Numbered from the stretch's first letter, positions 11,260 to 23,603 are shown. The stretch is DNA of 43,195 bases from Conidiobolus incongruus B7586 (GCA_000697335.1 JNEM01010568.1:1-43195), one strand, 5' to 3'. Notes: generated by a model not told the origin, from the sequence alone. Numbers and translations are program-made.

Positions 11260-12507
11260 ATGTTATTAAAATCAAATATACTTATTCCAGCAGCTTTGCT
11301 ACTCAGCTCAATTTTCAGTGTTTCTCTCAGCTCTCCAGACTCTTCTACTAGTTTGACTACACCTACACTTCAACCACACTTCAATACTGCGCCATCTTTT
11401 CATGAAGCGGGCTTAACTAGAAGACATAATACCGGAAAAAAAAGTACCAAGAACGACGACCATGGCCACGACCACGGCCACGGCCACGACCACGACCACG
11501 GAGATGGTCACGATCATGCTCACGAAGATGGTCACGCTCACGACCTCCAATCAAGGTGTGGAGCCATCGAAGCTGGAGCTGACTATAACCTCCCACTCCA
11601 TATCGGAGCTATTTTTATCGTTTTAATATTAGGTACATTAGGATGTGGGCTTGCAGCTGGCTCTAAGATAGTATCCCTAGCTCATATCCCTGCAAGTGTT
11701 ATTGAAGCTGGTCGTCACTTCGGTACAGGCGTTATCCTCTCAACTGCTCTCATTCACATGTTTACAGGCGCTTATTCCGATTTAACTAACGAATGTGCGC
11801 CTGAATCTTTCCAAAGTTACACAGCATCCGCCGGTTTCTTCGCCATGGTCTCAGCCCTTTCTATGCATCTTATTGAATTTGTCGTCGTTAGTAGTGTTAA
11901 GAGCAGATACACCAGAGCTGCTCAGGGTCATGTACACAGCGATGAAAAAAGTGAGGAAGAAGGCCACGCTACCCCTCACGACCACCACCACGGCCACACT
12001 CATAGTCTCTTTTTGGAAACCACCGAAAGGAAGATTTCTACCTACATTTTAGAATTTGGTATTACTACTCACTCCATCTTCATTGGTCTTACTTTGGGCC
12101 TTGCTTCCGGATCCGAATTCGTCCCACTCCTCATCGCCATTTCCTTTCATCAGTTCTTCGAAGGTGTTGGCTTAGGCGCTAGAATCGGCGAAATTAAATT
12201 CGAATCCATGCTCAAACCCCTCGGAATGGTCGCCATCTTCGCCTTAACCACACCACTCGGCGCTATTATTGGTATTATTGTTGCATCTCAGATCAGCGAA
12301 TCCAACACCTCCTACCTTCTTGTTAGAGGTATTTTCGAATCGATTTCCGCTGGTATTTTAATTTATGCTGCCTTAGTAGATCTCATCGGACGTGACATTT
12401 CTCCTCACTCGAAATTCTTCCACCACAGCAAGCCTAAGAAAATCCTCTACTTTTTCTCCTTGTACTTGGGTGCTTTAACCATGGCCATCATCGGTTTCTG
12501 GGCTTAA
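11260..12507 (+). CDS. ZIP-family zinc/iron transporter
   Basis: A single-exon gene of 415 aa. The ATG at 11260 is chosen because a hydrophobic signal-like segment follows at once (LIPAALLLSSIFSVSLSS). A long His/Asp repeat lies at about residues 68-97, before the first core helix. A second His cluster (PHDHHHGHTHS, about 239-249) sits in the variable cytosolic loop between helices 3 and 4. The two conserved metal-site helices are clear: HSIFIGLTLGLASG from about residue 271 and ISFHQFFEGVGLGAR around residue 297, each with the His of the transport path. This is the Zrt1/Zrt2/IRT-like group that brings Zn2+ into the cytosol. The His-rich regions probably bind zinc for sensing or turnover. Base composition is richer in G/C than most genes here. 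Family certain; plasma membrane and zinc preference inferred. Confidence 0.95.
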   Translation: MLLKSNILIPAALLLSSIFSVSLSSPDSSTSLTTPTLQPHFNTAPSFHEAGLTRRHNTGKKSTKNDDHGHDHGHGHDHDHGDGHDHAHEDGHAHDLQSRCGAIEAGADYNLPLHIGAIFIVLILGTLGCGLAAGSKIVSLAHIPASVIEAGRHFGTGVILSTALIHMFTGAYSDLTNECAPESFQSYTASAGFFAMVSALSMHLIEFVVVSSVKSRYTRAAQGHVHSDEKSEEEGHATPHDHHHGHTHSLFLETTERKISTYILEFGITTHSIFIGLTLGLASGSEFVPLLIAISFHQFFEGVGLGARIGEIKFESMLKPLGMVAIFALTTPLGAIIGIIVASQISESNTSYLLVRGIFESISAGILIYAALVDLIGRDISPHSKFFHHSKPKKILYFFSLYLGALTMAIIGFWA

Positions 12508-14311
12508 TTTGACGCTAGCCCATCTTATTTTATCTTGTATTACTGCTATATTCCTACCCCAGCGAGTTGAATTTAGTATCCATAAAAAATAAATTAAATT
12601 GATTAAAACTTAATAAAATTAAAAGGATAAAACGAATATTCTTAATTCTGACTATTTGTTTCATATTTGACAGTTAACTTGATTTGGTTAATAGCAATTT
12701 TGTTTGCTTTATTTCTAATCTCCATCATTCAAAACAGAATTTTTAAATAAATTAATTATATTCTATCTTATATTTTTCTGTTACTGATTTATTAACTATA
12801 TATATATATATATATATATTTTCACATTATATAAATAAAATCTTTAAATATAATTTAAAAAAAATTGTTTAATTTTATAATTTTATAATTTTATTTTAGG
12901 TACTAATTTCTTTTTATTAAAACTGATATTACTCAATTTATAATAATACAGTAATAAATTTTGAAAACAATATACTAATATATATTTTATACATTTTAAA
13001 AAAGAACTTATTAAATATTTATTGATCTATTAATAATTTTCATATTTGATTACTATCAAATTAGCATGAAAAGCTCTACTCATATTGTCAAATTAATTAA
13101 TCTGAAGTTATATTTGGTAAACAAATTATGAACTCAATTTGATGGTTAGCAATTTTATATTTCAGTTTCAAGCTTTAATCCTAATTAAATCATTACACAT
13201 TCTTTAAATAGATTTTATTACACAAAAAAAATTTCTGTAATTTCATTTAGTATTTTTTTTTAATTGATAAATGGCAATAGGTTATTATGCTTGATATGAT
13301 ATTGAGCTAGTAGCTTAAATCTTATCCATTTTAATAAACTGTAGTGCTATAATTATATACAAGTATTTTTTGAAATCTTTATGAATTAATGTTTAATAAC
13401 AATTTTGATATATATTTTTTTCTAATTAAAATTCCTTTAATTCTTTTTTATTTACTGATTTATATTTTTGATAATTGTAACACAAAATAATCCAAATCAA
13501 TTATAATTCATCTTTAATAAGTGAGCAAAATTACTACAATTTCATATGAGAAAACTATATTATTAATTAATCTTGTTTAAAATTAATTTATTATAATACA
13601 TTTGTATCTTATAAGAAATATATGTTTTAATAGTAGACAAGGTTATTAACAATACCAAGTCAATATATTAAATTATCTTTTTTCACCGAGAAAAAATATT
13701 ATTTATTTCTTTTGTATATTCTTTTTAATTAAATCAATTGAAAAAAAAAATTATACAATATATCATTGATACATGACATAAGTCTTATTTTAATAATTTT
13801 TTTTCATAATTACTATTTTTAGTAATAAAAATTTTAAATTATATCAATCAATATATATATATATCATTATAAATTATTAATTTTTATAAAAATATAAATT
13901 ATTTTCAAATTAAAAAAAATAACAATAAATATTCATGATTTATTATTTAATAAGATAGCTAGATTTGGTATAATATATTTTTTAAAATTTAATAAAAATT
14001 TTCAATATCAATTATATATTATCATTATTTATCTTATGTTTTAAAATAGTTTCAGTTAATTTGTGATTGGTATCAAGGTTAAATTTAATCAGCTAATATA
14101 TATAACGTCAATATTAATATTCAAAGTATTACAAAATATACTAAAGTATTTCATTAGTGTGATTAATATTGAATAAAAAACTTTACTTATGTTGATTCAT
14201 TATATATTTTTTTAAAAAAATTTTATTTATTTAAAATTAATTTCAACAACTAAATTTTATATAATATAAAAATTTATTTTCAAAGTTCAATACTAATAGA
14301 GTTGACAAATA
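12508..14311. other. Intergenic AT-rich stretch, about 1.8 kb
   Basis: No gene recognised. It holds the ZIP 3' flank, the APS kinase 3' flank, long A/T runs and a TA microsatellite at 12797-12819. The two flanking genes are convergent, so no promoter is expected here. Confidence 0.6.
12797..12819. repeat. TA dinucleotide microsatellite
   Basis: About eleven uninterrupted TA units. Similar runs lie at 23984-24006 and 28012-28031. Confidence 0.9.
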
Positions 14312-15185
<874 letters not shown>

Positions 15186-15251
15186 TTTAATTTATTTATA
15201 TTAATAATTAGTAATATCTAAACTGTTACAGCTATTCATAGAATTGAGGTA

Positions 15252-15259
15252 TATTTATA
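15252..15259 (-). promoter_or_regulatory. TATA box of APS kinase gene
   Basis: TATAAATA on the minus strand, 66 bp upstream of the ATG, inside the short interval between the APS kinase start and the E2 stop codon. Confidence 0.65.
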
Positions 15260-15293
15260 CTGAAAATTTGAATGAATCTATTATATGATTCAA

Positions 15294-15301
15294 TGACGTG
15301 A
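15294..15301 (-). promoter_or_regulatory. TGACGTGA / TCACGTCA site upstream of APS kinase
   Basis: On the plus strand TGACGTGA, read from the gene as ATCACGTCAT. It fits a CRE/ATF-type bZIP site and matches seven of eight positions of the Cbf1 site RTCACRTG that controls sulfur genes in yeast. It lies 108 bp upstream of the ATG and about 35 bp upstream of the TATA box. The factor is not determinable. Confidence 0.4.
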
Positions 15302-15355
15302 TTTTGAAAATTTGAAATTTGATTATTTTAATAAGTCAACTTCAACTATTTTTCA

Positions 15356-17771
15356 TCAATTTTTATTTGTTTTCTTTAATTTTAGATTCATGGATTTGGT
15401 CTTGAATTTGGTAGGGTCTATGCCCCATTTCGTTCGAACATCTTGAGTATCCGAAGTGATGTGCTGATTGAATAAATTGACATTTGTTTTAATTGGACTG
15501 GTTTCTTTGACCATATTAGTTGTTTCTTCATCCTTGTTCATTCTTCTATATCGAAAATTAGCGAATATGGAGAATGGATTGCTTGGTTTTACATTTTGAG
15601 ATATCGTATTTTGTCCATTGATCAAATTTTCTTTATTTTTGATGCTTTTGATATCAGATTGGATCAAATTTTCTGGGCGAGAAATTGCTTTTTTAATCTT
15701 TGTATCTTGGGATAGCTTGGTAATCGTAGTGCTTGTTGCTATCGTCTCCTTTGAACTAGTTAGAGCATTGACAGGTATTTCAAGTGATGCAGAATTATTG
15801 AAGCTTGATATAGTAGAGGTCTCAGTATTCGAATATGATTGCTGTTTGTTATCAAGTTGATCATTAAAAACTTCAACTAGATGATAGTGATTAATATTTG
15901 TCTTGAGTTTATAAATTATCTGAATATATTAATTACCTTTAATTCTATTATTTGTGTAGCGATCATTGATAAGTTGAATATATTCTTCGTTGATAGTTTC
16001 ATCGTCAGAACTGGAAATTGCGATAGTTTCAATAGGTGTTTTTGAACAATTCGAGGTATCTTTTTCTTCCCAAACTGTCTCTTTCAGTACTAGATCATTA
16101 TTTTGAGAACTATCTGGTATCTCACAAATCTTTGGACTCTCATCACAACTCGAAATTTTCAACGTTTCATCATTTTCAGAATCATGTAAACTTTCTCTAG
16201 AGCCAGACTTCGATTTTAAGATCATTTTTCTTTTGTTGATCGGGTTGACATACGAATCTTAATGGAATATAGTTATAATATGCATCAGTATAAACTATAT
16301 GGTAATGTTACCTTTACTGCTTTCCTTATTGATAAAATTAATGTCTGATGTATTAGCGAATTGAATTTCTGATTGAGGCGAGGCTTTACAATTAGCCTTC
16401 GAGTCATTCTTTTTCTTCTTAATCTGTTTTGTCGGACTTTTAGATTTGGACTGGAGTTTGAAGATAGATATACCATCAAATTGAGTAGTATGTGAATTAT
16501 CAGTTGTCTGTTTGGTAGCTGGTGCAGGGTTCGATTGATTAGAATTGTACTCAGATTGATTATTCGACTCATCTATAAATTAATGTTGAAATAAATATAT
16601 AAACCGTGATTTCTATTATGATATTTACTGCTTTGACTCAAGTTTTTAAAATATTTGGATTTAATCTGTACTTGGAATGATTTTACACTATAATCAATTG
16701 ATTGACGATAATTAATATGTGGTAATTGATCATTTGTAAGAGACTTTGTTGGCGATGTTTCTTGATTCGAATTCTGAATTGTATTATGATCAGATCTTGA
16801 ATTGATTAGACGTTGAGGAGTTTCATCATTTTCGTTTGACTGTTTTGGAGATATTAATGATTGATAACTAATATCCTGAGAAGGTTGTATTGTCACAGGC
16901 TGGGGCTTTCTTTTGAGCAATAGCTTTTTCTTGCCAAAGCTTAAATCACTGGAGTCACTAGAACTGATGGTGTGATTGAGTTTGGTGTTTTGATTTATAC
17001 AAGATTTATACACTTCTTCGAATGATGTCGTAGAAGAGCATGAGTCAGCTAATTTTCTATTTTGTTGAAAATTACCATGACCATCGATCGATTTACGCAA
17101 TCCTAATGATAGTTTTTTAGACTTCTTAAAAGGTTGAATTGGTGTATTCTCCGGGTTAGATGTATTTGATGTATTTGAATGCAATTCGGATGATGAATTT
17201 TGAATATTATTGTTGTCCGAAATTGTAGTGTCAGCATCTGAATTAGAGGTCGCATACTTGAGAGTATAGTCCTCAGCTAACTTTCTGAATTGAATAGGAT
17301 TCCTTCTATAAATATCCGCTATTTCTTTCCTGAGAGGGTCATCTGGATTAGGGTCGGAAAGTAAAACGGTTATAGATATAAGCACAGTTGACAGAGTTTG
17401 AACAGGTGACCATTTCCCCATATTGCCCTTTTTCAAAATATCTAAGCAAATCACTCCAGATTCGTCGATATTGGGATGATAGATAGGGGTTATAAAAATA
17501 ACAGATGGTGGCGATAGTGGATAGTTGTTCGGAAGCGTAATTTTCAATTTGAATTCACCTTGGGAATATGGAGTCTCTGGGGGTCCTTTAATTCCTATGA
17601 CAACATGATAAGAATATTACAATAGTAAAAAATATTTGTATTTATTATATTACTAGCTTCTAATTCTTTCAAACTATCATCTTTATTATAACACATAATT
17701 CCAGTAGGTGGGTCCAATTCCAAATCTTTGAGCTCCTTCATAACTCTCCGAATATTAAACTTTGAACCCAT
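15356..17771 (-). CDS. UBE2T: UBE2T-like ubiquitin-conjugating enzyme (E2) with very long C-terminal tail
   Basis: Five exons on the minus strand: 17654-17771, 16629-17594, 16312-16572, 15937-16257 and 15356-15876. They encode 728 aa, with introns of 54-60 nt. Residues 1-150 are a UBC domain with the YPLSPP turn, HPN (79-81) and the catalytic Cys89 in GVICLDIL. Details such as DPPTGIMCYNKDDSLKEL, TPIYHPNIDESG and SDPNPDDPL match UBE2T (FANCT). UBE2T is the E2 that works with FANCL to monoubiquitinate FANCD2/FANCI in crosslink repair. Animal UBE2T has about 200 residues. Here some 570 more follow, rich in Ser, Asn, Lys and Gln and apparently disordered. They include a SUMO-interaction-like motif, TIAISSSDDE, near residue 527 and a basic end. 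The start is the first ATG giving the E2 N-terminal helix. It shares a 263-bp divergent promoter region with the U1A/U2B'' gene. E2 certain; UBE2T class likely; tail function unknown. Confidence 0.88.
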
Positions 17772-18034
17772 ATTAGAATATAAAGATAAAATAATCAATA
17801 ATAACAAATGCAAAATACAAAAATTAAAAAGAATAACAGAATTTATTGATTATTATTGAAGTTTTTACATTTATTAAATTCAAAATATTTGAAACACGAA
17901 TTTATACCGTTTAAAATTATGACAAAGAGATTTTGGGATTTTCATCTCTATAGTCCCATAATATTATAAATTTGAATTTTATTTAAAAGATTTGATGATT
18001 TCAATAAAAAGAATTAAATCATAAAAAAATCAAT

Positions 18035-18897
18035 ATGTCAGATAATTTACCCAATTATACTTTATATGTTCAAAATTTAAATGATAAAATCAGAAAAGAA
18101 GGTACAAGAGTATTCATTAATAAAGTTTATCTAATCAATTTAACCAAATTTTTATTTAGAATTGAAGAGAGCATTATACTATTTATTCTCCAACTATGGC
18201 AAAATTTTGGATATTGTAGCTTTAAAAACTCCCAAGTGTCGAGGTCAAGCTTTTATTGTTTTTAGCGAAATTCCTTTTGCTACTTTAGCTATGAGAAATT
18301 TACAAGATTTTAATTTATTTGGAAAAAATATGGTAAATTATAAAAATATATTTTAATGATTATTAAATATTGAATTTCAATTGTTAGAAAATTGCTTATG
18401 CTAAAACTACCTCAAAAGCTATCAAAATTGCTACAGGTTTTCAAGTTAATGATAAGTCATTAAATGGTAATTTTTATTTTAATATTTGATTGACTTTAAT
18501 TTAATTCACTACTTATTTTTTTAGGTGTTAATGGTGACAATTATGATGAAGAAGGTAATTTACTATATATAATGTAAAAAAATTCAAGCTAATACATGAA
18601 ATAGAAATGGAAGTTGATTTCAAACCCTTACCTACTACACATGTGCCTGAAATCAAATCTGACAATCCACCTAACAGAGTTTTATTCATTGAAAATATAT
18701 CAGATGAAGCGAATAAGGAGAAATTAGAACACCTCTTCAAACAATATCAAGGACTTATGGACATCAGAATGGTCGAAGGCAACAGTTCGATAGCTTTTAT
18801 AGAATACGAAACTGTCAATCAAGCAGCAGTCGTTAAAGAAGGATTAGATGGTTTTAAATTTATTGGCCAACATTTGAAAATATCATTTGCTAAATAA
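18035..18897 (+). CDS. SNRPB2: U1A/U2B''-type spliceosomal snRNP protein, two RRMs
   Basis: Five exons, 18035-18101, 18160-18332, 18388-18466, 18525-18554 and 18605-18897, encode 213 aa; introns are 50-58 nt. RRM1 covers about residues 7-85, with RNP2 LYVQNL and RNP1 RGQAFIVF. It is followed by the family-typical segment KIAYAKTTSKAI. RRM2 (about 137-213) starts RVLFIENI and ends HLKISFAK. The family binds stem-loops of U1 snRNA (U1A/Mud1) or U2 snRNA together with U2A' (U2B''/Msl1). Sequence alone does not separate the two here, and one protein may serve both, as Drosophila SNF does. The linker between the RRMs is short, which favours U2B''. It is divergently transcribed from the E2 gene. 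Confidence 0.93.
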
Positions 18898-19746
18898 TCT
18901 ATCATTTTAAATATATTAAATGAGTATATTATCTGTTACATTATGTATGATATTGGTTAATATCTTAGTTATATATAAAATTGATTTTTCACTGTCAATT
19001 ATATTTGATTAATATTAATTCATTTTCATTGTTTATATTTGCTTTATAAAATAAATTAATCAAAGTAATTTTTAATTTTAACAGTCAATCTTTTCAATTA
19101 AACCTTATGAAATTCATACTCCAAATTTAAAAATGTTAAACATATTTGCAATCAAGTTGATTTATTAAATTTTACTAAAATATCATAATTTATGACAAGG
19201 TAGTGTAATGATAAATTTATTCATTTATTATACATATATGGTTATATTTTGATATAAAATTACCAGGTTAAACATCAGTTAATAAATATTTTCATATATC
19301 TGATGAATGCTCTATTCTTTCATCAATAATTTATATTAATAATTTAAATACGTTTCATATAAGAAAATAAGATTTAAAATAATCTAGTTTAAAATATCTA
19401 CCTATAAATTAACAAATCAATATATATATATTGTTCATAAATTAAAACGATAAGACGCTCATTTTAATAAAAATGATTTGGGGCAAATAAATTTGGAATT
19501 GTGTTTAAATCTTACAATTTTAGTCAATTGTATATCTATTGAACCACATCTTTTTAGTAAAATGAGTGATTAGTAAAATGGTATTCAAATACTATATTTT
19601 GGGTTGAGAATCTAACAAAAAAACCAAAAATATTCAAATTAGTAAATTTAAAATAGAAAAATTATTTTATAAAGATTATACAGAAAAAAATTAAAAGCAA
19701 ATTGATATTATTGGTTTTAAGATAAGAAATAAAATTTCAATTAAAA
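18898..19746. other. Intergenic region between convergent genes
   Basis: 849 bp of AT-rich DNA between the 3' ends of the U1A/U2B'' and NDUFB7 genes. No further gene or RNA seen. Confidence 0.6.
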
Positions 19747-19995
19747 TTAAGCGTCATTTTGACTGGCTTTAAGTTCCTTTAAAGCGGCCATTCTACGTTG
19801 TAAATCGTCATATTGACACTTTTCATAAGCATGTTTTTCATCTTGACAAGCCCAAGTTTTATAATAATTATCATATCGACACTTGTTTAATGGGATCAAT
19901 AAATGAGCACAGTAATCTCTCCAATGTAAAGGAATACGAGCGTCTTTAAGTTCTTTAGGTGATACTTGCATTTCGGGGGGTGCGGTTGAAGTCAT
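19747..19995 (-). CDS. NDUFB7: Complex I subunit NDUFB7 (B18), twin CX9C protein
   Basis: A single exon of 82 aa on the minus strand. The ATG at 19995 is preferred over the in-frame TTG at 20022. The protein has the twin CX9C fold: Cys29-Cys39 (CAHLLIPLNKC) and Cys50-Cys60 (CQDEKHAYEKC). The surrounding residues RIPLHWRDYC and NYYKTWAC, and the charged C-terminal helix DDLQRRMAALKEL, are diagnostic for NDUFB7. The family sits on the intermembrane-space side of the complex I membrane arm and is imported by the Mia40 disulfide relay, so no presequence is expected. It is the second complex I gene in this window, unlinked to the first. The 637-bp region to its right is shared with the divergent prephenate dehydratase gene. 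Confidence 0.95.
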   Translation of the reverse strand: MTSTAPPEMQVSPKELKDARIPLHWRDYCAHLLIPLNKCRYDNYYKTWACQDEKHAYEKCQYDDLQRRMAALKELKASQNDA

Positions 19996-20533
19996 TTTTG
20001 TTAATTCGTCCTTTTTGATCAATACTAATATTGTATTTTTTATGAGTATTTGAGTATGATTAAATTATATGAAAATCATATCAATCGAGTGTGGATCCAT
20101 TTTATGGGATTGATTTTTATCAATTTTGATTTTTAATAGATAAGATTAAAACTCAGCTATAGTTCAATATGTTAAATAATAAAATATCAATTTATTATAT
20201 TAATAATCTATATATAATGATGATGAAAGTAACCACATTTAACTAAATATAATTAACTTTTGAAAGTATAGGTATTATTTCTAATTTTGAATGAGAATGG
20301 TTAAAAAAGAATTTAATAATGGATTAAAATTTAAATTCACTTGAAAAACCAAAATATAAAGAAATATAATAATCATATTATCAATAAAATCATTGATAAT
20401 ATAGGAGACGCTAAAGTAGTAATACCTATAAAATTCATATGATCATTCATTTTTAGATTAATTAACTTTTAATAGATTTAAATAAAACGATTTGGTGGTG
20501 ATTGTGGTTTGATTCATTTAATAAATGAATAGA

Positions 20534-20540
20534 TGACTCA
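20534..20540 (+). promoter_or_regulatory. Gcn4-type site (TGACTCA) upstream of prephenate dehydratase
   Basis: A perfect TGACTCA, the core site of Gcn4/Cpc1, the activator of general amino-acid control in fungi. It lies 92 bp upstream of the ATG of a phenylalanine biosynthesis gene and 33 bp upstream of its TATA box. Placement and gene function agree. Confidence 0.6.
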
Positions 20541-20551
20541 TTTTGATCAAC

Positions 20552-20559
20552 TTACGTCA
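20552..20559 (+). promoter_or_regulatory. CRE-type site (TTACGTCA) upstream of prephenate dehydratase
   Basis: TTACGTCA, the reverse of TGACGTAA, is a standard ATF/CREB-type bZIP site. It is 11 bp downstream of the TGACTCA site and 14 bp upstream of the TATA box. Confidence 0.5.
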
Positions 20560-20573
20560 CTAGTTACAAACAC

Positions 20574-20581
20574 TATAAATA
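20574..20581 (+). promoter_or_regulatory. TATA box of prephenate dehydratase gene
   Basis: TATAAATA, ending 51 bp before the ATG. Confidence 0.7.
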
Positions 20582-20632
20582 CTTTAAAGCTCCTTGAATA
20601 ATTCTTTAATCTTTTTTGAAAAATATATAATC

Positions 20633-21734
20633 ATGTCATTTACTATTGGTTACAAGGTAAAAGATATTCATCTATTACGTATTAATTGATTAAGTGAATT
20701 TATTCAGGGAGCTCCTGGCGCTCATGTCGAAACTGCTGCCAAAATAGCATACCAAAAGGATCAAGTAAACTATCAAAACTTCAAAGATAATAAAGAGGTA
20801 ATATGAATTAATTATGATCCAATTTAGAATAACTAATCATTTTTATAGTTGTTTGAAGCTTTAGTCAACCAAAAAGTACAAAAAATAATTGTCCCAATTG
20901 AAAACAGCATCAGTGGAAACTTTTTACAAAATCTAGATTATATCGCTAAATATCATCCTAATGCTATTATTGTCGAAGAACTGATTGTTGAAGAGAAGAA
21001 TGCTATTCTGGCTAATCCAGGTACCAAATTGGATTCCATTAACAAAGTCTATTCTCATCCTTCTATCTTTGATCAATATGGGGATGAACTTCGTAACTTG
21101 GTTTCTAAAGAATTGCAACATCAAATAGGAAACTCCACCTCAGACTGTGCTCAGCATCTTCACGACTCTCCTGATGCTAACAGTGCAGTTATTGCAAATC
21201 CTGTAGCAGCCAAGATATATAATTTAGAAATTTTGCACCAACTTAAGACTCCTGTACCAAATGTCACCCGTTATTTCATTCTCTCTACAGAGGGTGTAAC
21301 TACCGAAAGACACCAAATGCCCAAAACCAGCTTAATGCTTACTATGAAAAATGTTCCAGGAGTTTTGTTTAAGGTACTTAGTGCTTTTGCTTTAAGAGAT
21401 ATCAGGTAAATATCATTTCTATTGATTTGATATATAGAATGCTAAATATATTATATAGTGTAAGCAAAATTGAATCCAGAGCTTCTGCAAGAACTATTCG
21501 TACTGGATCACCTTGGGAATACATCATGTTTCTCGATGTTGAAGGTAGTCCTGAATCTAATCCCAAATTGACCAATGCACTTAACAATTTGAGTGAGTTT
21601 GTGACTGAAGTCAAGAACTTGGGATCCTATCCAAGGTAATCACTATAAATATCATTCACTATAATATCAATACTAAAAAATTATATAGATATTTCCCAGA
21701 TTTGAATCAGGACAAAGTACCAGTTGGTTTATAA
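20633..21734 (+). CDS. PHA2: Prephenate dehydratase with ACT domain
   Basis: Five exons, 20633-20656, 20708-20797, 20849-21405, 21459-21635 and 21689-21734, encode 297 aa; introns are 51-53 nt. The enzyme converts prephenate to phenylpyruvate, the committed step of phenylalanine synthesis. The catalytic domain starts at once (GYKGAPGAHVE). It shows VPIENSISGN and the active-site Thr178-Arg179 in NVTRYFIL; most homologues have TRF. A C-terminal ACT domain (from about residue 198) has NVPGVLFKVLSAFALRDI and the phenylalanine-binding motif as ESRAS (229-233) instead of the usual ESRPS. Feedback inhibition by phenylalanine is therefore likely, but the Pro-to-Ala change may alter it. The protein ends soon after LGSYPR, like other family members. 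The bZIP sites upstream suggest amino-acid starvation control. Confidence 0.95.
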
Positions 21735-23603
21735 CATATTTACCTTTCATTTATTTTATATTATGCTATTAAAACTTATTTTATTAATTTGTTAAATAAC
21801 TATTTTATAATTTTCAATATTATTCGAACTGTTATTCTTAGATTATTCATTTATCATGTTTGATATTAAATTAATTAATAAATTTAATTTTACGAAAATT
21901 TAAAATTTTAATTAATAGAAATATAAAACAAATTTTACATAGTATGCTATTTTATCTAATATCAGCTACCAAATTTATCAGTCACAAAATTTACTGTGAA
22001 TTAATTGAAATTCGGATTTCCTAGACCATTTTACATAAATCTATGATAAAAGTTATTAATAAATTGGATTCTATATTAATACAGTCTCTTTATTATTCTA
22101 TAGTCATTTTTTAAAACTCATTGAATACAATTTGATTACATGGATTCAATTGATTATATTCCATTAATTTATTTAATTCATTTGCAGCCAAGCATTAAAA
22201 ATTCCAAAATATTAATAAAAGAAATTATATATAAATATACTTTTAAACTCTTAATATGTTTTTTCAGCATTTGAAAAAGAATTGAAAGTAGTAGATATCA
22301 ATACAATTTGATTTTTTATTATAATTTAATTCACAGTAATATAAATATATGGAAATTCTGAGTATAAATACTTTAAATATTTTTATTGAACTTAATAAAA
22401 TTGTATTGAATTAACCTTGAGATATTAATACATATTCAGAATATGAGTTTAATAACCAATATAAAGACATTGTAATTCAGAACTTTAGCATAAATTTAAC
22501 TCTTTTGTTAACTAGATTCAAAAGAGAATTGATGAAAGTCAATATGGTCTTCTATGCATATACTAGCAATATGTGTTGTATTTCAAAATTAAACGTTCAT
22601 CTCGATCTGATAGTTAAATTCATATTACCCCTTATTGATAGTGGCTTTGTCAGTACATAAATAAAGGATATCATTCACTGAATCAACTATTTATATAAGC
22701 TTATTAATAAACAATTTACTAACAACCATCTTTATTGAAAAAACTAAATATAAAAAACAATATAAGTTTTAATTCATACATTATAATGAATGAATACTAA
22801 AAATTGATACAATAATTATAAATTAATCAAATTCCATTAATATTGAACAAAATTTGACTCTAATAGTGGCATCAAATTCATAATTAATAACTTGAAAAAT
22901 GAAGACAGAATCACTCAAAAACTATTATATAAAATATATTTACAATTGAGAATTATATTAATTCTAAAGTTTGGATAGTTTATTAGATTAGAGGCTTATC
23001 ACAATGGATTAATTTTGAAGAATGAACTAGATTGGCTTTATAAAATATATGGTCCTGAAAATAAGTTAAAAAATTAATCTATAACTGACTGAGTACTTTT
23101 TAGTTATTTGCTTGCATCAAATTTTTTAAATTTCAAATATTTGATTTATAATTTATGGTCTATTTAATCCCATAAATATAATTGAAGATAAATAGCTATA
23201 AATTTTCACTTTCAATTAGATTTTTGAAAAAATGAATATAATAAGAATGCGCTAAATTTAAATTAACCTTAATAAAATGAAACTATATTACTATCAATAT
23301 CTTTATTTTATTTAACTAGTATCATTTCCTAAATAATAAAAATAGTCTCAAAATGATGAATATCGAAAGTTACAGATACTTCAGATAACTAAATTAAATT
23401 GATAAATTTGAAATATGATAAATTTTAAATTTTAAAAATTTAATTTAAAATATGATGAAGTTTATTCGCACATATTTTGGATTGATTAATTCTGATTGTG
23501 ACTATTTTTATTATTCAATTTTACTCAAAGATATATTCATTATTGTGTAATTATTTAAATTAGATTAAATGATTTGATTATAAAATTGTTACTACTTTGA
23601 ATG

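Larger units (their letters stand above)
19996..20632. other. Divergent promoter region, NDUFB7 / prephenate dehydratase
   Basis: 637 bp between two divergent start codons. The prephenate dehydratase side carries a Gcn4-type site, a CRE-type site and a TATA box, listed separately. The NDUFB7 side shows no clear element. Confidence 0.6.

Noticed and set aside
16285-16572. Separate 95-residue protein starting MSRIINLS
   Set aside because: It is another frame of exon 3 of the E2 gene. The spliced frame continues with the same Ser/Asn-rich composition and correct phases into exons 4 and 5.
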